From positions 20,843 to 84,842 of the forward strand of contig NZ_JAUOPN010000017.1 of NCBI RefSeq assembly GCF_030547005.1: DNA of 64,000 nucleotides, given 5' to 3'. The DNA is from Maribacter sp. 1_MG-2023. GTDB taxonomy: Bacteria; Bacteroidota; Bacteroidia; Flavobacteriales; Flavobacteriaceae. Positions within the stretch are counted from its first letter, which is position 1. The number at the start of each line of letters is the position of its first letter. Positions 53,916 to 63,658 of the stretch are shown here, in pieces. The notes below the pieces were generated by a model that was not told the DNA's origin, ran no database searches, and saw only the letters and a program-made list of their open reading frames with translations. Both the position numbers and the translations under genes were made by a program.

Positions 53916-55010
53916 TTACAACCACTTTTTCTTTTTAAAATAAAACATCATTCCTATAAAAAGAATAATCATTACAGCCCAAACCACGTAGTAGCCGTAT
54001 TTATAATGAAGCTCGGGCATATTTTCAAAATTCATACCATAGACACCAGCAATAAACGTAAGCGGAATAAAAATAGATGCCATTATGGTCAAAACCTTCA
54101 TGACCTCGTTCATCTTATTACTCATGTTACTCATGTACATCTCCATTAAGCTCATAGACATCTCACGATAAATCTGTAAACTTTCATTAATTTCAATGGT
54201 ATGATCCAATACATCGCGTAAGAATAGTTTAGTGTCTTTGGTAATAAGTTGATTTTCTGTATCAATTAGCCTGCTAATCAATTCTTTGACAGGGAATACC
54301 CATCGTCTAATCTTTAACACCTCTTTTTTTAACTGCTGTATATTTTTAGCAACTATCGGCTCAGGATTTTGATACACCTCTTCTTCTAAATTCTCAATTC
54401 TATTATTAAGATTTTCTATAGCTAAGAAGTAATTATCGACAATGGCATCGAGTAAAGCGAAAAATAAGTAATCAGCTCCCCTAGTTCGTATACGACCAAG
54501 TTTACCGGTAATTCGATCTCGCAATCCGTCAAAAACATCAGCTTTAACTTCTTGAAAAACCAAAACAGTATTCTCATGTAGAACAATAGCTATGTGTTCA
54601 CCTATAATTTCATCTTCCTCAGAAATGTATAACATTCGAAAGATTCCGAAAATATAATCGTCGTATTCATCTATTTTAGGGCGCTGTTCGGTATTAACGA
54701 TATCTTCAAGCACCAAAGGATTCAAATTAAAGTGCTTACCTATTCTTTCAATAAACGGTTCATCTGTAATACCTACAACATTGATCCAAGATATTTTGTC
54801 GGCGCGCTCTTCTTTAAAAAACTGATCTAAGTTTGCAAATTCATTAGTTTCAAAACCATCAACATTATAAGTAGTGCTATAGATTAAACTGTCACTTCGC
54901 TCCTTATCGCCCATATAGCTAATGGTTCCCGGTGCTTTACCTAGCTTATTATGCTGCCGAGATTTTTTCTTTTTGAGTTTAGGGAAGTTGAGCTTCTTAT
55001 TTACAGCCAT
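53916..55010 (-). CDS. corA: CorA-family magnesium/cobalt channel
   Basis: 364 residues: a cytoplasmic alpha/beta domain, the long stalk helix (about 205-300) and two C-terminal helices. The signature GMN lies in GVYGMNFENMPE after the first helix (near residue 326), and the tail ends in FYFKKKKWL. It is a pentameric channel for Mg2+ uptake, perhaps also Co2+ or Ni2+. Alone on its strand, followed by truA upstream in the same direction 34 bases away. Confidence 0.94.
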   Translation of the reverse strand: MAVNKKLNFPKLKKKKSRQHNKLGKAPGTISYMGDKERSDSLIYSTTYNVDGFETNEFANLDQFFKEERADKISWINVVGITDEPFIERIGKHFNLNPLVLEDIVNTEQRPKIDEYDDYIFGIFRMLYISEEDEIIGEHIAIVLHENTVLVFQEVKADVFDGLRDRITGKLGRIRTRGADYLFFALLDAIVDNYFLAIENLNNRIENLEEEVYQNPEPIVAKNIQQLKKEVLKIRRWVFPVKELISRLIDTENQLITKDTKLFLRDVLDHTIEINESLQIYREMSMSLMEMYMSNMSNKMNEVMKVLTIMASIFIPLTFIAGVYGMNFENMPELHYKYGYYVVWAVMIILFIGMMFYFKKKKWL

Positions 55011-55044
55011 GAATAATTTTTTATAAATATATTAAAACTATAAA

Positions 55045-55830
55045 CTACTTATTAAAGTCCAGTTTGTTTAAAATTAAACCTGAACCAGGTGCTATGGAAT
55101 TTAGTTTATGGTTAGAACCCGTAACTAAAGAACCCTTAATTTCTTCTATGCTAAGTTCGTGTTTACCGAGTTGCACTAAAGCTCCCATTATCATTCGAAT
55201 TTGATATCTCATAAATCCCTTTCCCTTAATTTTTAAAATATAACTATGCTCTGGAAAAAAATTGGCTGTTAAAATATCATTAGGTACAATGCTACATCCT
55301 TCAATTTCTCGAACTGCAATCGTGGTAGGTTTTAAAGATGCTGTATAAACACTAAAATCATGTATACCAACAAACAGAGAAGCAGCCTGTTTCATTAATT
55401 CCAAATCTAGTTCATCTATATAATTGGTTATAAAAGGTGCGCTAAACGGGTGATTCTTACATCCAAAGGAAAAGAAGTAATTATACTCCTTGGTTTTACT
55501 ATCCTTTATAATATTAAAATCTTGACCAATAGATTCAATTGAGAGTATCCGAATATCTGAAGGTAGATTTTTATTAAAATCTTTTAAGAAAATAGCTAAG
55601 TCTAATAATGGTTTTTCAACAAAAAGTTCAAATGCACCATCTAATGAAGAAACCTTAGCGTCAGTTCTACCTGCACCCAAAATTTTAAAGGGACTATCGG
55701 GGTATAAAAAGGTAAAAGTTTTATTGAGCATACCTACAATAGTACGCAGCTTAGGTTGCACTTGCCAACCATTAAATCTAAAGCCCAAATACTGCAGACG
55801 AACCAAATAACAAAAACGTTGTTTCTTCAT
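55045..55830 (-). CDS. truA: tRNA pseudouridine(38-40) synthase
   Basis: 261 residues of the TruA family. The catalytic aspartate is in GAGRTDAKVSS (about residue 57), with FRFNGWQVQPKLRTI near the start and FMRYQIRMIMGALVQLG near the end for RNA binding. It isomerises uridines 38-40 of the tRNA anticodon arm. Sequence is somewhat divergent in the middle, but all key regions are present. It precedes corA on the same strand. Confidence 0.93.
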   Translation of the reverse strand: MKKQRFCYLVRLQYLGFRFNGWQVQPKLRTIVGMLNKTFTFLYPDSPFKILGAGRTDAKVSSLDGAFELFVEKPLLDLAIFLKDFNKNLPSDIRILSIESIGQDFNIIKDSKTKEYNYFFSFGCKNHPFSAPFITNYIDELDLELMKQAASLFVGIHDFSVYTASLKPTTIAVREIEGCSIVPNDILTANFFPEHSYILKIKGKGFMRYQIRMIMGALVQLGKHELSIEEIKGSLVTGSNHKLNSIAPGSGLILNKLDFNK

Positions 55831-56128
55831 AATGTAAATGTAATTACATTATAATCATTACTAAACAACTCGCTTAAAATCTCTTTATCTAAATCTACTA
55901 ATATGCAATATTTTACGTGATAATTACATTATAGATTCCTACACAATTATTACAGGTAAATTATTGTTAATGTTCATAAAAAATAGTAATATTAAGGTAT
56001 GGCTTTCTTAATATCAAGGACTTGAACAACGAAGTTAACCGTTCATCGAATTGTTTTAAGTTATACCACAGCTTCCCCGTAATTGCAACGAAATTAAGGT
56101 TCTCCCGAACCCATGAAAACTAAATTTT

Positions 56129-56614
56129 ATGAATTCTATCAAAGGATTATTTACTTGGAAGAGAACATTAATTGTATCTGTTGTTGTGCTTTTTTTACTG
56201 AACATCTTTAGTTTTTACGGGTTATACACCAATAAATTTTACTTTTTCAAAATAGAAAACTACATCTTTCCTATTTTATCAATTATTCACTTGGTCTTTT
56301 TATATGTACTATGGTTTAAGATTAATGAGAACGAATTGAGTGATCCACCAATGCGAACCTTAGAATATGTACTTTACGCGATATCATTAGTATACCTATA
56401 TAAAATGGTAGAGACAATTATAGTATTGTCTAGCTATTCTGATTTTGAGAATCATCTTATACCGAGTACATTTTTACCTCTCGGCTTGGTAATGATAGCC
56501 TTATATGCGGTGTTATTAATAGTAACATTTTTAGCCGTTGCATATAGAAAAGTAATGGTAGGCACTTACATTTTTGACGATATGAACCAACATGTAGATC
56601 ATTGGAATAACTAA
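56129..56614 (+). CDS. four-helix membrane protein, unknown function
   Basis: 161 residues with hydrophobic helices at about 12-32, 40-62, 78-100 and 115-138. The C-terminus is polar (TYIFDDMNQHVDHWNN). Common as an unannotated protein in Flavobacteriaceae. It stands alone, ended by a good terminator. The 299-base gap upstream has no gene. Confidence 0.75.
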   Translation: MNSIKGLFTWKRTLIVSVVVLFLLNIFSFYGLYTNKFYFFKIENYIFPILSIIHLVFLYVLWFKINENELSDPPMRTLEYVLYAISLVYLYKMVETIIVLSSYSDFENHLIPSTFLPLGLVMIALYAVLLIVTFLAVAYRKVMVGTYIFDDMNQHVDHWNN

Positions 56615-56633
56615 AAATCAAAAACATACATAG

Positions 56634-56662
56634 ACCTCGATAAGAAATTATCGAGGTTTTTT
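56634..56662 (+). terminator. intrinsic terminator
   Basis: ACCTCGATAA (56634-56643) pairs perfectly with TTATCGAGGT (56648-56657), loop GAAA, followed by a run of T. It lies 20 bases after the membrane protein gene. Confidence 0.88.
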
Positions 56663-56844
56663 TTTGTCCAATAGTTTTTAAGAACCCTATGATTAAATAC
56701 TCATAAATGGGAATAATTATTTGATGATCATGTAATTATCAAAATATTATGCGACCTATTATTAGGCAAAATCACCTTCTACAAGCTGTTTTTCTTTAAA
56801 TGTGATTTTTCTGTGATACTTTTTTTCTTTATTCGTAATTGATT

Positions 56845-57543
56845 ATGAAACGTATACTTATTATTGAGGATGATCCTGAAATCATTAAGCTATTAGAACT
56901 ACATCTTTCTGATGTTAGTTATGAAACCACTATGGCGATGGACGGTAACGAAGGGCTAAACTTAGCCTTGGAGAACGATTATGAGCTAATTCTATTAGAT
57001 CTTACCCTACCCGGCTTAGACGGAGTTGAGATTTGTAAAAAGCTTCGTGCCACCAAAAACACGCCTGTAATTATGTTAACCGCAAAATCTGAAGAGATAG
57101 ATCGCGTTTTAGGTTTAGAGATAGGTGCAGATGATTATATGACGAAGCCCTTTAGTATTAGAGAGCTATTAGCAAGAATTAAGGCAGTACTTCGCAGATC
57201 TAATAAAGTGGAACTGAAACAGCCAGATACTTCAATTATTTTGGCAGAAGGACTTTCAATTGATATTGATAAGCGAAAGGTGGTCTTAGGTGATTACAAA
57301 ATAGAATTATCACCAAAAGAGTTTGAATTATTAGTGCTAATGGCGTCAAATCCTGGTAGAAACTATACCAGAACCGAATTGTTAAATATTATATGGGGAT
57401 ATAATTTCGAAGGTTATGAACATACCGTGAATTCTCATATCAACAGGTTACGAGCCAAAATAGAATCTGATATGGCAAACCCAAATTACATTTTAACGAC
57501 TTGGGGCGTTGGGTATAAATTTAATGAAGAGATAATGGCATGA
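56845..57543 (+). CDS. OmpR-family response regulator
   Basis: 232 residues: receiver domain with LIIEDD (acidic pair), Asp in LILLDLTLPG and Lys in DDYMTKPFS, then an OmpR/PhoB winged helix with PKEFELLVLMASNPGRNYTR and NSHINRLRAKIE. The ATG at 56845 is preferred over a TTG two codons upstream. It overlaps the kinase gene by four bases (ATGA). A DNA-binding activator or repressor whose targets cannot be told. Confidence 0.95.
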   Translation: MKRILIIEDDPEIIKLLELHLSDVSYETTMAMDGNEGLNLALENDYELILLDLTLPGLDGVEICKKLRATKNTPVIMLTAKSEEIDRVLGLEIGADDYMTKPFSIRELLARIKAVLRRSNKVELKQPDTSIILAEGLSIDIDKRKVVLGDYKIELSPKEFELLVLMASNPGRNYTRTELLNIIWGYNFEGYEHTVNSHINRLRAKIESDMANPNYILTTWGVGYKFNEEIMA

Positions 57544-59036
57544 TAGATAACAATAAAACCCTTACTCCGAAATTAGTAAAGAAACTATGGGGCGCTTTCA
57601 TATTTTTGATTGTGCTGATGGGAGCCTCGTATATTTACATTACAGGCTACCTAACGTTGAATTATAACCAAGCTATTACACAGCGTATTAATGCGAATGT
57701 GGCAAACCATGTAATTCAAGAAAAATTTCAAAATGCCGCTCCGTTTTTAGAAGATGGCACCGTTAATAAAGCACTTTTCGGAGATCTTATGCACGATATG
57801 ATGGCTGTAAATCGTGGTATCGAGGTCTATCTTCTAGACAAATCTGGTGACATACTATATTCTGTAGTTTTAGAACACAATGACAATGAGCCTATGAATT
57901 CGGTATCTCTAGAACCAATTCATAAATTCATAGAATCAAACGGAGAAGAATTCATTTTAGGTGATGACCCACTGAATCCTGAATCGCAAAACATCTTTTC
58001 TGCTGCACCATTTTCTGTTGATGGTCATGAAGGCTTTATTTATATTATTGTAGCGGGTAAAGAATTAGCAATAATAAGCGATAGCCTTTTCGGGACATAT
58101 TTTACCAAACTAAGTATCGGTGCTATAGTACTGACCATGCTTTTTTCTGCATTGATTGGAATACTAAGTATTTGGTTCTTGACTAAAAATCTTAGATTAA
58201 TTACCCAGACAGTACGTAAATTTCAAGAAGGTGATTTAGATATTAGAATAGAGAATCCTGAACAATCAGATATTGAAGTGGTTGCGTTATCTTTTAATGA
58301 AATGGCAGATACCATTGTAGATAACATGGATAAAATGAAATCTGTAGATAATCTACGTAGAGAATTAATTGCAAATGTTTCTCATGATTTACGTACGCCA
58401 TTGGCTGTATTAAAAGGGTATATTGAAACACTACAGATTAAGAAAGACTCGCTTACAGAACTTCAAAAAGAAGAATATTTACAAATTACCCATAATAACA
58501 TAGACAAACTCTCAAGTCTAATTAACCAGCTATTTGAATATTCTAAATTAGAGGCAGAACAAGTAACCCCTATCAAAGAGCCATTTTCAATTACAGAACT
58601 ATCTCATGATCTTATAGCTAAATTCAAGCTATTGGCTGAACAGAAACAAATACAGTTACAATTAGAGAATCCTGAAGAAAACTGTATGGTTTATGCAGAT
58701 ATAGGTTTGGTAGAAAGAGCGTTACAGAATTTAATTGAAAATGCCATCAAGTACACTGAACCTAAAGGAAAGGTTACCTTGAGTCTTGTAAAAATGGGTA
58801 AACAGATTGAAATAAATATAACCGATACTGGCAACGGTATACCTCTAAATGATCAACCCTTTATTTTTGATCGCTACAAGCAAGTTGATGCGCATACCAA
58901 GAAACAAGGACTCGGATTAGGTTTAGCTATCGTTAAAAAAATAATGGATTTGCATGATACAACCATAGTCGTTTTAAGTAAACCCTATGAAGGAAGTTCT
59001 TTCATATTTAAACTGCCCGCTTATCAATTACAATAA
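57540..59036 (+). CDS. membrane sensor histidine kinase with HAMP domain
   Basis: 498 residues: membrane helix (about 14-36), periplasmic sensor domain (about 37-185), second helix (about 187-212), HAMP, HisKA with the phospho-His in IANVSHDLRTPLAVLKGY, and an HATPase domain with NLIENAIKYT, DTGNGI and GLGLGLAIV. Partner of the OmpR-type regulator upstream, translationally coupled. The ligand of the periplasmic domain is unknown. Confidence 0.95.
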   Translation: MIDNNKTLTPKLVKKLWGAFIFLIVLMGASYIYITGYLTLNYNQAITQRINANVANHVIQEKFQNAAPFLEDGTVNKALFGDLMHDMMAVNRGIEVYLLDKSGDILYSVVLEHNDNEPMNSVSLEPIHKFIESNGEEFILGDDPLNPESQNIFSAAPFSVDGHEGFIYIIVAGKELAIISDSLFGTYFTKLSIGAIVLTMLFSALIGILSIWFLTKNLRLITQTVRKFQEGDLDIRIENPEQSDIEVVALSFNEMADTIVDNMDKMKSVDNLRRELIANVSHDLRTPLAVLKGYIETLQIKKDSLTELQKEEYLQITHNNIDKLSSLINQLFEYSKLEAEQVTPIKEPFSITELSHDLIAKFKLLAEQKQIQLQLENPEENCMVYADIGLVERALQNLIENAIKYTEPKGKVTLSLVKMGKQIEINITDTGNGIPLNDQPFIFDRYKQVDAHTKKQGLGLGLAIVKKIMDLHDTTIVVLSKPYEGSSFIFKLPAYQLQ

Positions 59037-59060
59037 TTTTAATTTTGCTGTGAAAAAGAG

Positions 59061-59089
59061 AAAGCCCTATCCAATTTGGATAGGGCTTT
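59061..59089. terminator. bidirectional intrinsic terminator
   Basis: AAAGCCCTATCC pairs with GGATAGGGCTTT around AATTT, flanked by A-rich and T-rich runs. It ends the kinase gene on the plus strand and the MoxR-like gene on the minus strand. Confidence 0.88.
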
Positions 59090-59093
59090 TTTA

Positions 59094-60563
59094 CTAAATA
59101 TCTTTTAAGAAACTGCTATAGAGGTCTTTAAACTCAAACCCATCAGTGAAGCGTTGTTTGTTCAATTTTTTGTTAGAAACCAATCCCCAAAGTAAGAGCT
59201 CTTTTAAGAAATAAACATCTTTAGCATCATAATCTGGTTGATGATCTTTTAATAATTGATTCAAAGCTGATATGCTATCTAAAGCACGTTTGTATTCTTC
59301 ATCTGTAAAGTCATCCATTAGCTCAATTCCTTCTCCTTGAAAGAACCAATGTAACAATTCGTCATAAACTGTTTCTTCATCTTTACGTTCAAGTTTATTG
59401 ATCTTTGGAAAATATTCTGGGAATAAAGATTTTACAGCATCATCGATTAATATAGCTGCAACGCCGTCAGCTCCCTCCTGCTCTCCTTCATACACCAATT
59501 CTATTTTACCCGTAATTGCAGGAATAATACCTAAGAAATCACTTAGACGAACCATGGTATGGTCGCCTCCATTCAACAATGATCTTAACTCAGCTGTACT
59601 TAACAAGTTTTCAAAAGCAGTAATACTGGTACGGGCACTTACACCACTTTTAGCATCTACATACTCACTTTTACGAGCTTCAAAAATGATTTGTTCAAGC
59701 AAGTCTTTTGCTAAGTCTGGCACATATACAGCATCAGTTTGACGAGAATCTAACTTTGCTTCTTGCTCGGTAATTTTTCTAGCTATTTCAATATCATCTG
59801 GGTAATGCGTCAATATCTGCGACCCAATTCTATCTTTCAGCGGCGTAACGATACTACCTCTATTGGTGTAATCTTCTGGATTAGCCGTAAATACGAACTG
59901 AATATCTAACGGCAATCTCAATTTGAATCCACGAATTTGAATATCTCCTTCTTCCAATATATTAAATAAAGATACTTGTATACGTGCCTGTAAATCTGGT
60001 AGTTCGTTAATTACAAAAATACAACGGTTGGCACGAGGAATCATTCCGAAGTGAATCACTCTGTCATCTGCATATGACAATTTCAGATTTGCCGCTTTTA
60101 TAGGATCTACATCTCCAATTAAATCTGCCACGGTAACATCGGGAGTAGCCAATTTTTCAGCAAAACGTTCGTCTTTATGCATCCAAGTAACAGGAGTATC
60201 ATCGCCTTTTTCTTTGATGAGTTCCATCGCATATCTAGACATCGGTTTCATGGGGTCATCATTGATTTCAGAACCTTCTACAACCGGAATATATTCATCT
60301 AACAGATTCACCATCAAATGCGCCAAACGCGTTTTCGCCTGACCACGTAATCCTAATAAATTAATATTATGACGAGAAAGAATAGCACGCTCCAATTCAG
60401 GAATTACAGTATCTTCATAACCCCAAACCCCAGGAAAAGCATCTTCTCCTTTTTTAATTTTCTGAATAAGGTTATCTCTTAACTCGTCTTTTACACTCTT
60501 TGTTTTATAACCAGCAGCTTTTAACTCCCCTAGTGTATGTATTTTTTTATAATCTAATTTCAT
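59094..60563 (-). CDS. MoxR/ChlI-like AAA+ ATPase
   Basis: 489 residues with Walker A GLRGQAKTRLAH (about residues 75-86), the sensor region IFVINELPDLQ and FVFTANPEDY, and the arginine-finger region TPLKDRIGSQI. The sequence is of the magnesium-chelatase ChlI / MoxR clade of AAA+ proteins. It is paired with a VWA protein encoded just upstream, as in BchI/BchD and MoxR/CoxE-like chaperones that insert metals or activate enzymes. There is no chlorophyll pathway, so the client is unknown. Confidence 0.9.
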   Translation of the reverse strand: MKLDYKKIHTLGELKAAGYKTKSVKDELRDNLIQKIKKGEDAFPGVWGYEDTVIPELERAILSRHNINLLGLRGQAKTRLAHLMVNLLDEYIPVVEGSEINDDPMKPMSRYAMELIKEKGDDTPVTWMHKDERFAEKLATPDVTVADLIGDVDPIKAANLKLSYADDRVIHFGMIPRANRCIFVINELPDLQARIQVSLFNILEEGDIQIRGFKLRLPLDIQFVFTANPEDYTNRGSIVTPLKDRIGSQILTHYPDDIEIARKITEQEAKLDSRQTDAVYVPDLAKDLLEQIIFEARKSEYVDAKSGVSARTSITAFENLLSTAELRSLLNGGDHTMVRLSDFLGIIPAITGKIELVYEGEQEGADGVAAILIDDAVKSLFPEYFPKINKLERKDEETVYDELLHWFFQGEGIELMDDFTDEEYKRALDSISALNQLLKDHQPDYDAKDVYFLKELLLWGLVSNKKLNKQRFTDGFEFKDLYSSFLKDI

Positions 60564-60578
60564 AAAATTTTCTTAGTC

Positions 60579-61730
60579 TTATTTCAATCTTTTTTTTCTA
60601 TTTGCTTCGTAATCTTCAAAAATCATTTCTCCTAAACCTTTTAATCCGGTAAAGAATGCCTTGCCTTTATTAGCCTCAGTAAAATGGCGAATAAATTGCA
60701 TTAAGTAAGGATCCTGAGCGATCATAAATGTTGTTATCGGTATATGAAGTTTACGAGCCTGTCTCGCCATATTATAGCATTTCTCCACAATAAAATCATC
60801 CAAACCAACACTGTTCTTATAATATGTACCATCTGGCATGCGAAGACAACTTGGCTTACCATCGGTGATCATAAATATCTGCTTATTGGTATTACGTTTT
60901 CTACGAAGCATATCCATCGCCAATTGCAGACCAGCCACTGTATTGGTATGATACGGACCTACTTTTAAGTACGGCAAATCCTTAATCGGTATCGGCCATG
61001 CATCATTACCGAAAACTAAAATATCAAGTGTATCCTTTGGATATCTCGTAGTAATCAATTCTGCCAATGCCATAGCTACTTTTTTAGCCGGAGTAATACG
61101 ATCCTCACCATACAAAATCATACTATGGCTAATATCGATCATTAGAATAGTACTCATCTGTGCTTTATGCTGCGTATCTTCAACAACCAAGTCATCTTCA
61201 CTTAGTTGAAAACTACCCATACCATGATTAATCTGGGCATTTTTAATACTCTCTGTCATAGATATGTTTTCTAGACCATCGCCATAACGGTATTCTCTTA
61301 AGTCACCCGTATGCTCATCTCCTTGTCCAGATTTACCTGTTTTATGATTACCTGCTCCACTTCTTTTAAGTTTACCAAAAATTTGGTCTAAAGCACGCTG
61401 ACGAATTATACGTTCCATCTTTGCGGTAATGGAGATATCTCCACCACCAGAACCTTCTTCCCCGTCTTGTGCGTCGCCACCGCCATCTTTAAACTCTTCG
61501 CGTATGTAACCCTTAGCCTTTAATTCTTCAATAAAGTCTTCAATAGTGTAATCTTCTGTAGTAAGTTCATACTCCTTATCTAATTCGCGTAACCAATCTA
61601 TAGCCTCGTCAAAGTCTCCAGATGTATGCGTAATAAGCTCTTGAAAAATATCAAATAGCCTATCAAAAATCGATTGTTCGGGTGCTTCGTAAGTTTCAAA
61701 GCGGAACCCTTTTCTTTCATTCATAGCCAT
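60579..61730 (-). CDS. VWA-domain protein, partner of the AAA+ ATPase
   Basis: 383 residues. The first 160 are charged with a Gly-rich stretch (GGGDAQDGEEGSGGGD, near 84-99). The C-terminal half is a von Willebrand factor A domain with the metal site MIDISHSMILYGED (DxSxS) and later ITDGKPS. It resembles the VWA subunit of ChlD/CoxE-type pairs. It ends 15 bases before the ATPase gene, so the two form an operon. Cytoplasmic. Confidence 0.9.
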   Translation of the reverse strand: MAMNERKGFRFETYEAPEQSIFDRLFDIFQELITHTSGDFDEAIDWLRELDKEYELTTEDYTIEDFIEELKAKGYIREEFKDGGGDAQDGEEGSGGGDISITAKMERIIRQRALDQIFGKLKRSGAGNHKTGKSGQGDEHTGDLREYRYGDGLENISMTESIKNAQINHGMGSFQLSEDDLVVEDTQHKAQMSTILMIDISHSMILYGEDRITPAKKVAMALAELITTRYPKDTLDILVFGNDAWPIPIKDLPYLKVGPYHTNTVAGLQLAMDMLRRKRNTNKQIFMITDGKPSCLRMPDGTYYKNSVGLDDFIVEKCYNMARQARKLHIPITTFMIAQDPYLMQFIRHFTEANKGKAFFTGLKGLGEMIFEDYEANRKKRLK

Positions 61731-61799
61731 AGTATAAAATTAACACTTTTACATTGGATGCTCGTCGTATTTAAGAAATGTTAACGTTGTTGTTTAATG

Positions 61800-62094
61800 T
61801 TAGTTGATGGTTGTTCGTTGCTCGAATACCCTGGACGCTTTGCGCATTGCGCATAGCGTTTTGCCTTTGACGCAGAAGAGTTCGGCTTTACAAGAAGTTT
61901 TTAAATACAAAGCAATCTGTCTTTTTTGTTTACCTAAGATTCCATTGTTATGCATGTAAGCGATAAGCGAAAGGCGCTTAGCGTCCAACGTTTTGCGCAT
62001 AGCGTTTTAAAAAGTAACTTCGGCTACGCTCAGTCACCGGTATTCGGCAACACTATTTACAAACTACTGACAACTAACAACTAAAAAATACACT
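61800..62094. repeat. dispersed repeat region with GCGCATAGCGTTTT and CTCAGTCACC parts
   Basis: GCGCATAGCGTTTT occurs twice (about 61850-61863 and 61995-62008), GGCTACGCTCAGTCACC near 62025-62041 resembles a common flavobacterial hairpin repeat, and a GACAACTAACAACTAA tract (about 62070-62085) abuts the start of the DUF1853 gene. The open frame on the minus strand (61800-62000) is basic and repeat-made and is not taken as a gene. Confidence 0.55.
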
Positions 62095-62916
62095 ATCAAC
62101 AAAAAACCGATTACACTTGACCAATTCAATGGTTTTTTAAGCACGCCGCCGCTTTGGGAAGGTGAACAGTTTGGTGTACCTCAGTTTCAGTTTCCTGAAG
62201 TAGCGATAGATAGTTTTTTGCCCAGTCCCATTCCAGAGAATTTACGGTTGGGGCATCAGATGGAATATGTGTGTAAGCAGTTTCTAGACCAAAGTGATGC
62301 ATATGATGTACTGATTCATAATTTACCCATACGAAATGGTAAACAAACCATTGGTGAAATTGACTTTATACTGAAAGAAACAGCCACGAAACAACTGATA
62401 CACGTAGAACTTACCTATAAATTCTATTTAATTGACATTGAAATAGAGAATCCTATTCATCAATTAATAGGACCAAATAGAAGCGATGCATTTTATAAAA
62501 AACTACAGAAAATCAAAAACAATCAATTCTCTTTAGTACATGCTGGAATTGGACGTTCTGTACTTTTAGAGAAAGAAATAGATACTACAAATATTAAACA
62601 ACAGGTTTGTTTTAAAGCACAACTATTTAAACCTTATAAAGCAGATAATTTAAAACTAGACCCATTTAATGCAGATTGTATTGTGGGTTATTGGCTGCGA
62701 CTAAAAGATTTTAATGATAATAGATTTTCTTTATTTCAATTCTATATACCTACTAAAAGTGAATGGGTTCTAGAACCTAACGCTAGTATAGCATGGTCGA
62801 GCCATACCGAAATTATCCTCGAAATACACGAGCGTTTAGAACATAAGAGTTCACCGATGGTATGGGTGCAAAAAAACAAAACAACATATGTTAAGATTTT
62901 TGTGGTTTGGTGGTAA
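62095..62916 (+). CDS. DUF1853 family protein with a non-AUG (AUC) apparent start
   Basis: The frame from the first usable codon, TTG at 62218, gives 232 residues with the DUF1853 features MEYVCKQFL, IGEIDFILKE and LIHVELTYKFYL, reminiscent of a PD-(D/E)XK nuclease core (E, D, ExK-like ELTYK). Upstream the same frame is open for 41 codons and encodes ITLDQFNGFLSTPPLWEG, which matches the N-terminal LxSPxL part of the family. It contains no ATG, GTG or TTG and begins at ATC (62095-62097). A tandem repeat tract ends directly before it. Either AUC is used as a start or the gene has lost its first codon. Confidence 0.75.
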   Translation: MNKKPITLDQFNGFLSTPPLWEGEQFGVPQFQFPEVAIDSFLPSPIPENLRLGHQMEYVCKQFLDQSDAYDVLIHNLPIRNGKQTIGEIDFILKETATKQLIHVELTYKFYLIDIEIENPIHQLIGPNRSDAFYKKLQKIKNNQFSLVHAGIGRSVLLEKEIDTTNIKQQVCFKAQLFKPYKADNLKLDPFNADCIVGYWLRLKDFNDNRFSLFQFYIPTKSEWVLEPNASIAWSSHTEIILEIHERLEHKSSPMVWVQKNKTTYVKIFVVWW

Positions 62917-63126
62917 GATTAATTTCTGGAAATGATTATCAATAGTAGCTGTTAATAACTGTTGATAGGTCTGTTTTTAAACTGGTGGAGATTAAATTAC
63001 TTTTAAAATTGGAAAAATCTAATACAAAATCACTAAATAATATTGGAGTTTTGACCTTGCTATTAGACATATTTTTATGAAATATTGGGTTGATAATATT
63101 AAACCATACACTAAAAAATAATTTAA

Positions 63127-63429
63127 ATGGAGCTAGAAGAAATACAAAAAAGATTAGACGATGTTGAAACTAAGATAACCTATATCACCGAAATGCTTAA
63201 AATGAACGCCGAAACCATGAAAAACCTACTAGGACAAATGACAAATTTAAATAATCGAGCATATGACGATGAAGCTATTCTAAAAATTCACAATGCGTCT
63301 AACCAAAATCTTAAAATTAGTAGTGACAACATTGAATCGATAACGAAGATTTATGGATTGATTACTGAAAATAATAACTCAATAACTGATATTTATAATC
63401 ACCTTTCTACAATATATGACAAATTGTAG
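63127..63429 (+). CDS. small coiled-coil protein, unknown function
   Basis: 100 residues, almost all helix with heptads: EEIQKRLDDVETKITYITEM, then a Met-rich turn and a second coil with Asn-rich stretches (SDNIESITKIYGLITENNN). No signal peptide. Not recognised; it may be a small structural or antitoxin-like protein. It begins 210 bases after the DUF1853 gene. Confidence 0.6.
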   Translation: MELEEIQKRLDDVETKITYITEMLKMNAETMKNLLGQMTNLNNRAYDDEAILKIHNASNQNLKISSDNIESITKIYGLITENNNSITDIYNHLSTIYDKL

Positions 63430-63571
63430 ATTTCTAAATCAAGCATAAAATAAAAACTCAAGCGAAATTATTACCGTTGTAAGCAAACAATACGTTTGGC
63501 AAAAAGATTTATAAGTTAAGGGGACTTGTTTCTTATTACGTAGGTAAATATATATTTATAAAGACGTTAAT

Positions 63572-63587
63572 CCTGATAGCTATCGGG
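63572..63587. repeat. short palindrome CCTGATAGCTATCGGG
   Basis: An almost perfect 16-base palindrome in the gene-free stretch 63430-63658. Such CCCGATAGCTATCGGG elements are scattered in many Bacteroidota genomes. Confidence 0.6.
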
Positions 63588-63658
63588 AATCGATTTAGCT
63601 TTGAAATAAAAAATAAAACCAAAAAATAAGCTTTAGCTTAAACCTTGTATAACATTTA

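Noticed and set aside
61800..62000. 66-residue minus-strand open frame
   Set aside because: It is made of dispersed repeat DNA, has a basic, unnatural composition and no promoter or homologous look.
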